Below the pieces are notes generated by a model. The model searched no databases and was not told where the DNA came from. It saw nothing but the letters and a program-made list of their open reading frames with translations. A stretch of 17,640 nt of DNA from Deltaproteobacteria bacterium (GTDB lineage Bacteria > Desulfobacterota > Desulfobacteria > C00003060 > C00003106), in the NCBI GenBank assembly GCA_019314005.1, contig JAFDAE010000013.1:1-17640 (forward strand), given 5' to 3'. A program made the translations under genes and the position numbers. Below, piece by piece: positions 9,474 through 14,736 of the stretch. Within the stretch, counting starts at the first letter, position 1; every line of letters starts with the position of its first letter.

Positions 9474-9488
9474 GCAAAATTGGTGCCA
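9474..9488 (-). promoter_or_regulatory. Sigma-54 (-24/-12) promoter for the OmcS-like operon
   Basis: Read on the minus strand the site is TGGCACCAATTTTGC. It matches the RpoN consensus TGGCAC-N5-TTGC at every fixed position with correct spacing. Transcription would start near 9462 and run toward the start codon at 9040, giving a leader of about 420 nt. Such promoters need an enhancer-binding activator; no activator gene or upstream site is identified here. Confidence 0.65.
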
Positions 9489-9711
9489 TAAATTACTACA
9501 TAACCGTATTTAATAAATTAGTATGGAATCTTAGATAGTTATGTGCAATTATAGGCGGCAACCGCTTCTCCCTTTTCAACGGATGCCTTGCAAATTTTAA
9601 CACTTTTGGGGCAATATTTTGACTATGCTCAACAGTAGCGAGAAAAAACTTGACAGGACTCACTCTTGAATGATAGAAAATAGAAGTTTTTTTCAATATA
9701 TTATATACTAA

Positions 9712-9723
9712 ATTGTATACAAT
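9712..9723. promoter_or_regulatory. Perfect 12-bp palindrome, candidate operator
   Basis: ATTGTATACAAT is a perfect palindrome about 225 bp upstream of the sigma-54-type promoter. A similar palindrome with one extra central base lies at 13447-13461 upstream of the NHL gene. In such AT-rich DNA chance is possible. Confidence 0.3.
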
Positions 9724-10017
9724 ATGTTTTAAAAGTATGACATTTTTTGGGTCAGGCAAGCTTCTTTCGACAATCGGTACAAACTACGAGACCTTTGCAA
9801 AACGTGACATTTTTTGTCAGGCAAGGAAGGCGAAAATCTTAACCGCAGGAATACATTAGGTATTTTGAGGATAGCGCTGACGCTTCACTGCGTGCCAATA
9901 TTTGAAGCCTGACGCCGCATCACGAAAAAATGGCAGTTATGTAAAGGTTTCACTACGCCGCATAAGGGTGTGTTGAGAAGGTCAGCATTCAAGATAGCAG
10001 TTTTGTAAAGCTCTCAC
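9718..10017. mobile_element. Older, diverged MITE-like copy split by a later insertion
   Basis: The left part (about 9727-9760) contains TATGACATTTTTTGGGTCAG, close to the left end of the intact element at 9788. The right part (about 9995-10017, TAGCAGTTTTGTAAAGCTCTC) matches that element's right end (TGGCAGTTATGTAAAGGTTTC). The two parts flank the intact copy and its target duplication. The simplest reading is an old copy of about 130 bp that received a second copy. Outer limits are approximate. Confidence 0.45.
9783..9956. mobile_element. MITE-like element with 5-bp target-site duplication
   Basis: The 164-bp body (9788-9951) has imperfect terminal inverted repeats: GAGACCTTTGCAAAACGTG on the left; the right end reads GAAACCTTTACATAACTGC on the other strand. 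Both continue into a run CATTTTTT and, further in, TCAGGC. ACTAC occurs directly on both sides (9783-9787 and 9952-9956), as expected for a 5-bp target duplication. It encodes no protein, so a transposase elsewhere would have moved it. It ends about 80 bp before the dodecaheme cytochrome gene and could affect its expression. Confidence 0.75.
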
Positions 10018-10033
10018 AGTGGAGGGAAATGAA

Positions 10034-10807
10034 ATGGGCAAAAAGGCTGGTGTTTTAGTTTTATTAGTGACGCTTGTTATGTTCTGCGGGAATGTAAGGG
10101 CTGAAAAACTCTTAGACTCTGATTGTATTAAATGCCATAAGGTGCAACCGGCAACAATAGCTGATCAAGGGGGCAAACATAAAACAGAGGTAGATTGCGT
10201 GGATTGCCATACACAGCATCCGCCGGAGGGAAAAGAAGCCGTACCTGCATGCAGCGTCTGCCATAGCGGCAAGTCACATTATGATCTTGAAAATTGCGCG
10301 GCCTGTCATAGTGACACCCATGCGCCAATGACATTAAAGATTGAGGGCGATGTAACAGATCCCTGCCTTACATGTCACGAAGGAGAAGGGAAACAATTAA
10401 AAGACCATCCCAGCGCTCATACCGACTTGGCTTGTAACGAATGCCATACAGAGCACCGGTTGATTCCTGAGTGTATGGAATGCCATGAAAAGCATAGCGA
10501 GGACATGGATCTAAAATCCTGTCTAATCTGTCATCCGGTACACATGCCTCTTGTGATTACCTATGATCAGAATCTCCCCTCGAATTACTGTGCGGCATGC
10601 CACGGTGAAGCGGCTGCTTTGCTGAACAAAAATACGACCAAACACAAAGACCTTTCATGTGTCTACTGCCATCGTGTCCAACATAAGACGGTGCCGACCT
10701 GTGTTTCGTGCAAGATACCCCATGGTGAACCACATCCACCCAAGATGCTGGCAAAGTATCCTGAATGCGGTCAATGCCATGGTATAGCCCATGATATAAG
10801 AAAGTAA
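10034..10807 (+). CDS. Periplasmic dodecaheme c-type cytochrome (11 CxxCH plus CVSCK)
   Basis: 257 residues from ATG 10034, preferred over GTG 10019 because GGAGGG (10021-10026) lies at the right distance from the ATG. Signal peptide ends at VRA (residue 23). Heme motifs start at residues 31, 55, 73, 88, 111, 134, 147, 163, 186, 209, 223 and 245, forming three repeats of four (about 31-105, 111-180, 186-252). The eleventh is CVSCK, where the neighbouring paralogue has CSVCH. CxxCK binds heme in NrfA using a dedicated lyase; here it may bind an atypical heme or none. With no lipobox, the protein is probably soluble in the periplasm, passing electrons to the 12-heme lipoprotein encoded 19 bp downstream. 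This resembles the OmaB position in porin-cytochrome conduits by logic, not by proven homology. Confidence 0.92.
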   Translation: MGKKAGVLVLLVTLVMFCGNVRAEKLLDSDCIKCHKVQPATIADQGGKHKTEVDCVDCHTQHPPEGKEAVPACSVCHSGKSHYDLENCAACHSDTHAPMTLKIEGDVTDPCLTCHEGEGKQLKDHPSAHTDLACNECHTEHRLIPECMECHEKHSEDMDLKSCLICHPVHMPLVITYDQNLPSNYCAACHGEAAALLNKNTTKHKDLSCVYCHRVQHKTVPTCVSCKIPHGEPHPPKMLAKYPECGQCHGIAHDIRK

Positions 10808-10826
10808 TTAAATGGAGGTGCCTTAG

Positions 10827-11741
10827 ATGAAAAGTGCAAGAAAGGGAGCCATAGTTTTTAGTGCTGTAGTGATTGCAATGCTATTGCTTGTTGCTATGGG
10901 GTGTCAAAAAAGAATGGCAGCTCCAATGCTGGGAGAAGCCGAAGCGATTTCCGCCAAAGATATAAAAAAAGAAGCGACCAAAAAAATCTCCGATCTCTAT
11001 GATTTTGAAGCCGCGCCTCTTCGCACGGTAGCACAGTGTGCGCAATGCCACATTACCGTCTTTGACGATATTAAGAAACAGGGCGGGAAACATCAGATTG
11101 AATGCGTTCGCTGCCATACGCAGTTCCACATGTTCAACCCTAAAAAACGTCCTTATGAGACGGTCATTCCAAAGTGTGAAACTTGTCACGGGGTATTTCA
11201 CGGCAAGGGAACAAAAACGGTGCGCCTTACCAATTGTGCATCTTGTCATGCCGATCCGCATGCCCCTCTGATTATCCCGAGTTCAGAGATAGAGAATGCC
11301 TGTCGCTCATGTCACAAGAAAGAGGCAAACCAGATTAAAAAGAATGTCAGCATGCATACAACAGAGGTGGCTTGCGTGGATTGTCATGCCGACAAACATG
11401 GATTTATACCGGAATGTAACGCGTGTCACGAGTCACATAGCCCTGAGGTTGATATGAATTCTACGACCTGTATGGGGTGTCATCCGGTTCATATGCCCAC
11501 GAAAATTGCATATGGTGTGGAGACCTCTTCTACTATTTGCGCCGGATGCCATGACAAAGCCTATGATCTGCTTCAGAAGAACCGTACCAAACATACAGAC
11601 CTTGCATGCGCAAAATGCCACGACGCCCATGGGAAGATTCCAAAGTGCAGCGTTTGCCATGGTCAGCCTCATTCAAAGGCGCTGCTGAAGAACAAAAAGT
11701 GTTCAGATTGCCACGGCATAGCTCATAACCTGCCGAGTTAA
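10827..11741 (+). CDS. Dodecaheme c-type cytochrome, probable outer-membrane lipoprotein
   Basis: 304 residues. RBS GGAGGTG lies six bases before the ATG. The N-terminus is a lipoprotein-type signal (hydrophobic core VVIAMLLLVAMG, Cys26); the lipobox AMGC is slightly unusual. After a linker rich in Lys and Ala, twelve CxxCH motifs start at residues 71, 93, 117, 137, 159, 183, 197, 215, 238, 261, 274 and 292, arranged as three four-heme repeats like the preceding gene. The closing CSDCHGIAH matches CGQCHGIAH of the neighbour, so the two arose by duplication. Expected role: electron transfer at or across the outer membrane together with the neighbour and a barrel protein. The stop codon is a few bases before a riboswitch, so this gene ends the first block of the series. 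Confidence 0.92.
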   Translation: MKSARKGAIVFSAVVIAMLLLVAMGCQKRMAAPMLGEAEAISAKDIKKEATKKISDLYDFEAAPLRTVAQCAQCHITVFDDIKKQGGKHQIECVRCHTQFHMFNPKKRPYETVIPKCETCHGVFHGKGTKTVRLTNCASCHADPHAPLIIPSSEIENACRSCHKKEANQIKKNVSMHTTEVACVDCHADKHGFIPECNACHESHSPEVDMNSTTCMGCHPVHMPTKIAYGVETSSTICAGCHDKAYDLLQKNRTKHTDLACAKCHDAHGKIPKCSVCHGQPHSKALLKNKKCSDCHGIAHNLPS

Positions 11742-11746
11742 TAGGG

Positions 11747-11850
11747 CGGGTAACACGAGAAAGCCAAACTTGTCGTGAGGTAAGGGTGGAAAGTCACGGG
11801 TCTTTTGGACGTGTATGACACAGACAGCCGGACTGCCGAAGGGTAGTTCG
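11747..11850 (+). ncRNA. Cyclic di-GMP-I (GEMM-I) riboswitch
   Basis: The core matches GEMM-I. CCAAAC (11764-11769) leads into a helix 11769-11774/11779-11784 capped by the GNRA loop GTGA. Then GGAAAGTCACGGGTC (11788-11802) and ACAGCCGGACTGCCGAAG (11824-11841) follow. A second helix, GTCT/AGAC (11800-11803, 11822-11825), contains an inner GTGT/ACAC hairpin. The base aligned with Vc2 G20 is G11763 and the one aligned with A47 is A11790; a G at position 20 favours c-di-GMP over the cGAMP-type (A20) variants. Position 21/46 shows a covariant flip (C-G instead of G-C). P1 may be CGGGTAAC/GTAGTTCG (11747-11754, 11843-11850), with wobbles. It lies between the dodecaheme lipoprotein gene and the second OmcS-like gene, on the coding strand. 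Confidence 0.9.
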
Positions 11851-11863
11851 GCTGTCTTTTTTT
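11822..11863 (+). terminator. Intrinsic terminator forming the riboswitch expression platform
   Basis: AGACAGCCGGACTGCC (11822-11837) pairs along all 16 positions, with two G-U pairs, with 11842-11857 across a GAAG loop, followed by a run of seven T. The 5' arm is part of the riboswitch aptamer and the 3' arm overlaps its likely P1 strand. Ligand-bound aptamer and terminator are therefore mutually exclusive, which predicts that c-di-GMP allows readthrough (an ON switch). Confidence 0.88.
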
Positions 11864-11976
11864 GTTTTTAATTTGGTGTTTTCATATTGCATCCGTACTC
11901 TATTCAATGTATATTATTTTAAATTATATTTAATTATATATTATTTCAACCCACTAAAGCGTGTATAAAGCAATAC

Positions 11977-12030
11977 GAGACTTTTGCAATACGTGACATT
12001 TTTTGTCAGGCAAGGAAGGCGAAAATTTTA
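11977..12030. mobile_element. Truncated left end of the MITE-like element
   Basis: These 54 bases match 51 of 54 positions at the left end of the element at 9788, from GAGAC(C/T)TTTGCA to GGCGAAAAT. The match then stops abruptly and no convincing right end follows. It lies between the riboswitch terminator and the second OmcS-like gene, in the same orientation as the intact copy. Confidence 0.7.
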
Positions 12031-12138
12031 AGCAGAAGCTATTAACAGTGTGGGCCATGGTGGAATTCCCCCAGGTGTTAATAATGAGTCCTATCCATTT
12101 GAGATAATGTAAAAAAGACAGTGAGGAAGAGGTCATCT

Positions 12139-13257
12139 ATGAAGCAGCTAAAGATATTAGTAATCATAGTGGTTGGCGTGTCATTGTTGTTCATTTCTCA
12201 TGCGGTCCATGCCAAAGTAACAGGCTCTTGCGCAAACTGTCACACTATGCATAACTCACAGAACGGCACTGAAGTTGTTACCGACCCACAACCAGCTCTC
12301 ACCGTGAATAATTGCGTCGGGTGTCACTCTTCTACCGATTCCGATCCCACCTATGAGTTGGGTGATTCGACCGTCCCTGTCGTCTACAATACAAATGGTG
12401 CGAGCACCTATCTGGCAGGAGGTAATTTTTACTGGGTGGCCGCGGGAGATGATACCAAAGGACACAATATATTCTCTGATAACCCTGATGCCCTGAGCAC
12501 AGCCCCCGGGGGATCTTGGGGTACTGGTTGCGACACTAATTCCTGTCATAATAACCTTCACACAACTTACAATGATGGTCCCAACCCTGGTTTGGACGGT
12601 AGGCAGGGCTGCACCAAGTGTCACATGGTCGATGATCAGTATGGCCCTAGCGGTTTCCATCATGCAGATGACTCGAACATTGTAGTGGGCAGTGAACTGA
12701 ATGATCAAGACGGTTATTACCGCTTCCTCAAAGGACATCAGAGCGCGGACGACAGAGGCGTTTCAGGAATTGAGGATAACGACTGGCAATATACAAGAAG
12801 CTCTACCGACCACAATGAATATCTGGGAAAGCAGAATGCTCTAAAGTCCAAGGGAGGTCTGGGTAACTTAGACAACACTATGACAGGCTATTGCTGTGGC
12901 TGCCACGGCGACTTCCACGGGCAAAATGAGAAGGATGACGGATCAGGGAATTGGATCCGCCATCCCTCGGATGCGGTGATACCAAGCCAAGTCGAGTATG
13001 CCAATGCCTTTGGCGCAGCGGGCACCGGAGAAGGTACCTATAATCCACTTGTTCCGGTGGCTCGGCCCAGCCTGAGTGTCGTAAAGGGTACCGTGGCCCT
13101 GGGCACCGACCTGGTTATGTGCCTCTCATGCCACAGGCCCCACGGAAGCCCTTATTCCGATATGCTAAGGTGGGATTACGAAAACATGATCGCTGGAGGC
13201 GGAGGCGCTGATGGTACCGGCTGTTTTGTCTGTCATACAAATAAAGACGGTTCTTAA
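12139..13257 (+). CDS. OmcS-like heptaheme cytochrome (putative extracellular nanowire subunit)
   Basis: 372 residues from ATG 12139, which has AGAGG six bases upstream; GTG 12121 would add six residues before the signal. Signal cleavage near AVHA (residue 25). Heme motifs: CANCH 31-35, CVGCH 59-63, CDTNSCH (CX4CH) 131-137, CTKCH 158-162, CCGCH 252-256, CLSCH 328-332 and CFVCH 362-366. Six correspond in order to OmcS and to the divergent paralogue (8024-9040): CHTMHNSQ, KGHNI, APGG, EDNDW, DHNEY, WIRHPS, VPVARP and CLSCHRPHGSP are shared landmarks. CTKCH at 158 is extra. Export and heme stacking are expected; filament formation is inferred from OmcS. It lies downstream of the c-di-GMP riboswitch, about 270 bp after its terminator, so its transcription is probably c-di-GMP dependent unless a promoter lies in the gap. 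Confidence 0.9.
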   Translation: MKQLKILVIIVVGVSLLFISHAVHAKVTGSCANCHTMHNSQNGTEVVTDPQPALTVNNCVGCHSSTDSDPTYELGDSTVPVVYNTNGASTYLAGGNFYWVAAGDDTKGHNIFSDNPDALSTAPGGSWGTGCDTNSCHNNLHTTYNDGPNPGLDGRQGCTKCHMVDDQYGPSGFHHADDSNIVVGSELNDQDGYYRFLKGHQSADDRGVSGIEDNDWQYTRSSTDHNEYLGKQNALKSKGGLGNLDNTMTGYCCGCHGDFHGQNEKDDGSGNWIRHPSDAVIPSQVEYANAFGAAGTGEGTYNPLVPVARPSLSVVKGTVALGTDLVMCLSCHRPHGSPYSDMLRWDYENMIAGGGGADGTGCFVCHTNKDGS

Positions 13258-13428
13258 AGATATTAACTTCCAAGTTCCACACCTGCGATAATCTCTTGCT
13301 TTCATAGCAGCAGCTCTCTTAAGGCATACCTGCTCAATCCGATCATCACCCTACTCCCTTTAGTCTGGAAGATAATTGCAAGACCTTTGCAAATCACGTT
13401 AAGGATGCTCCAGATACGAACACTATAA

Positions 13429-13457
13429 TTGACAACAGCCTGAGATTATTGTATTAC
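13429..13457 (+). promoter_or_regulatory. Candidate sigma-70 promoter for the NHL/YVTN/barrel genes
   Basis: TTGACA (13429-13434) is a perfect -35, followed after 17 bases by TATTAC (13452-13457), a 4/6 match to the -10. The start would be near 13464, about 145 nt before the NHL gene. The 15-bp palindrome at 13447-13461 covers the -10. Confidence 0.5.
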
Positions 13458-13461
13458 AATA
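13447..13461. promoter_or_regulatory. 15-bp palindrome over the -10, candidate operator
   Basis: TATTGTATTACAATA is a perfect odd palindrome. Its position over the predicted -10 would suit a repressor site. It shares half-sites (ATTGTA/TACAAT) with the palindrome at 9712-9723. Confidence 0.35.
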
Positions 13462-13505
13462 TACAAAATAGTTATAGTTGAACTTAGCTCTACTTCGTTT
13501 CGCAA

Positions 13506-13577
13506 TTGGCCGAGTTGTTGAGTAGTCAGGTTGTTCATTCGTTAAGCCTCTGACCTTTTCTCCAACTACTCGACCAA
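13506..13577. repeat. Long imperfect inverted repeat before the NHL gene
   Basis: Outer arms 13506-13522 and 13560-13577 pair at 15 of 17 positions with one bulge; an inner GTCAG/CTGAC (13525-13529, 13550-13554) extends the stem. It ends about 31 bp before the start codon and has no U-run. It could be a leader hairpin in the RNA, a DNA operator or a relic of a small mobile element. Confidence 0.45.
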
Positions 13578-13608
13578 AGTCGTAGGGATCTCGCTGGACT
13601 GAAACATT

Positions 13609-14616
13609 ATGTATGAGAGAATGCCAAAAGATAAGCTATTGTCTCCAAGAAAGCCTATAGCGCTCATAACGCTGTTTCTGCTTGTCTTTGCCTTCCCAAC
13701 AGCAAAAGACTTACTCTTTGCGCAAGCCAAGGAAAAAGAAAAAATAGTTGTAGAACATATAATTCTTGAGGATTACGAAGGTAAACATTTATCTCACCCT
13801 TCTGGTTTGTTTCATGATTCGTTTAGGCGGGAGACGTATGTGGTTGACTCTGGAAATAACAGGATATTGATATACGCATACGATTTTTTCCATCTCTTAT
13901 CTATCGCCAAGACTGATGGTATTAACTACCCTGTAGCAGTGACGCTCGATTCAGAGGGGAACTTATTTATAACGCAGTCCAGCACAAAGAAATACCCACG
14001 GGGGAGATTGTCGGTACTTAATGCTAATCTTAGATGGGAGCGGGATATCCTTTTTGAAGATTTTGAGGGAGCGGACAAATTTACTCCCTATAATATCGTC
14101 TACCACAAAGACGGCTTTTTGTATGTAACGGGAAAGGACTATCCCGGAGTGGTAGTCTTAGACAAAAACGGCCATTTTTCGCGTCTCCTTACTCCCGTTG
14201 ATTCGTTTGCAGGTAAGACTAAGAAGGCTTTAATACGTGATGTGGAGATTGATGACTTTGGTAAGATATATCTGTTGAGCCAGGAAATGGGACGGATTTA
14301 CGTCTATGACACACAAGGCAACTTTTTGTTGAAATTTGGTAAAAAGGGTGGTGGGCCGGGGAAGTTCAGTCGTCCCAACGGCCTGGCCGTGGATAGCCAC
14401 AGGAAGCGTGTTTATGTTGTGGACTATATGCGACACACTATTTTGGTTTATTCCATGGAAGGAAAATTTTTGTTCGAATTCGGTGGCCTTGGTTGGGCAA
14501 AAGGATGGGTACAGTTCCCCAGCGATATATGTACGGACAGGGAAGGGAAAATACTCGTCGCAGATACATTTAATAACAGAGTCCAGGTCTTCAAAACAGT
14601 CCCTTTGAGACAGTAA
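13609..14616 (+). CDS. Exported NHL-repeat beta-propeller protein
   Basis: 335 residues. Residues about 17-38 (IALITLFLLVFAFPTA) are a signal peptide or anchor. The rest is about six NHL-type blades of roughly 45 residues, with recurring motifs such as YVVDSGNNRILIY, NLFITQSS, YVVDYMRHTILVY and VADTFNNRVQVF, and glycine-rich FGKKGGGPGKFSRPNGLAVD before blade five. No heme or catalytic motifs. ATG 13609 is the first start; no strong ribosome site is visible and ATG 13621 is an alternative. NHL proteins often lie next to multiheme cytochrome genes in Geobacter-type and syntrophic bacteria, where their role is not settled. Here it sits between the second OmcS-like gene and a YVTN lipoprotein. 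Likely a protein-interaction platform in the periplasm or at the surface. Confidence 0.88.
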   Translation: MYERMPKDKLLSPRKPIALITLFLLVFAFPTAKDLLFAQAKEKEKIVVEHIILEDYEGKHLSHPSGLFHDSFRRETYVVDSGNNRILIYAYDFFHLLSIAKTDGINYPVAVTLDSEGNLFITQSSTKKYPRGRLSVLNANLRWERDILFEDFEGADKFTPYNIVYHKDGFLYVTGKDYPGVVVLDKNGHFSRLLTPVDSFAGKTKKALIRDVEIDDFGKIYLLSQEMGRIYVYDTQGNFLLKFGKKGGGPGKFSRPNGLAVDSHRKRVYVVDYMRHTILVYSMEGKFLFEFGGLGWAKGWVQFPSDICTDREGKILVADTFNNRVQVFKTVPLRQ

Positions 14617-14626
14617 ATGATCGAGT

Positions 14627-14638
14627 AACCACGTGGTT
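14627..14638. repeat. 12-bp perfect palindrome between the two propeller genes
   Basis: AACCACGTGGTT is a perfect palindrome 11 bases after the NHL stop. With no loop and no U-run it is not a terminator; it may be a protein-binding site or chance. Confidence 0.3.
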
Positions 14639-14736
14639 GGGCAGTTCTAATTCATGACAGGTTGCGAGTTTCGGGCCGGATGCAAGTTATTTCCGAATTG
14701 ACCAAGCATGAACGTATACGAGAGAGGACGCTTACT

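Larger units (their letters stand above)
9041..10033. other. Intergenic region between divergent operons
   Basis: About 990 AT-rich bases without a convincing gene. It contains the leader and sigma-54-type promoter of the minus-strand operon, an inverted repeat in that leader, a palindrome at 9712-9723, and a nested pair of MITE-like repeats up to the start of the plus-strand cytochromes. The short reading frames in it have no ribosome binding site or recognisable domain. No clear promoter for the plus-strand operon is visible; TTGACA at 9650-9655 has only a poor -10 (GATAGA, 16-bp spacer). Confidence 0.7.
13258..13608. other. Intergenic region upstream of the NHL propeller gene
   Basis: 351 bases with no gene. 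It contains a probable promoter, a palindrome overlapping its -10, a long imperfect inverted repeat, and AGACCTTTGCAAA (13381-13393), a 13-base match to the MITE end that may be a relic. No terminator follows the cytochrome stop. Confidence 0.6.

Noticed and set aside
9496..9759. 87-codon minus-strand reading frame upstream of the sigma-54-type promoter
   Set aside because: No ribosome site, no recognisable domain, and its start lies inside a MITE-like remnant; probably chance in AT-rich DNA.
13506..13522. Possible second -24/-12 promoter (TGGCCG-N5-TTGA) on the plus strand
   Set aside because: The invariant GC of the -12 element is GA, and the bases are explained by the inverted repeat arm.
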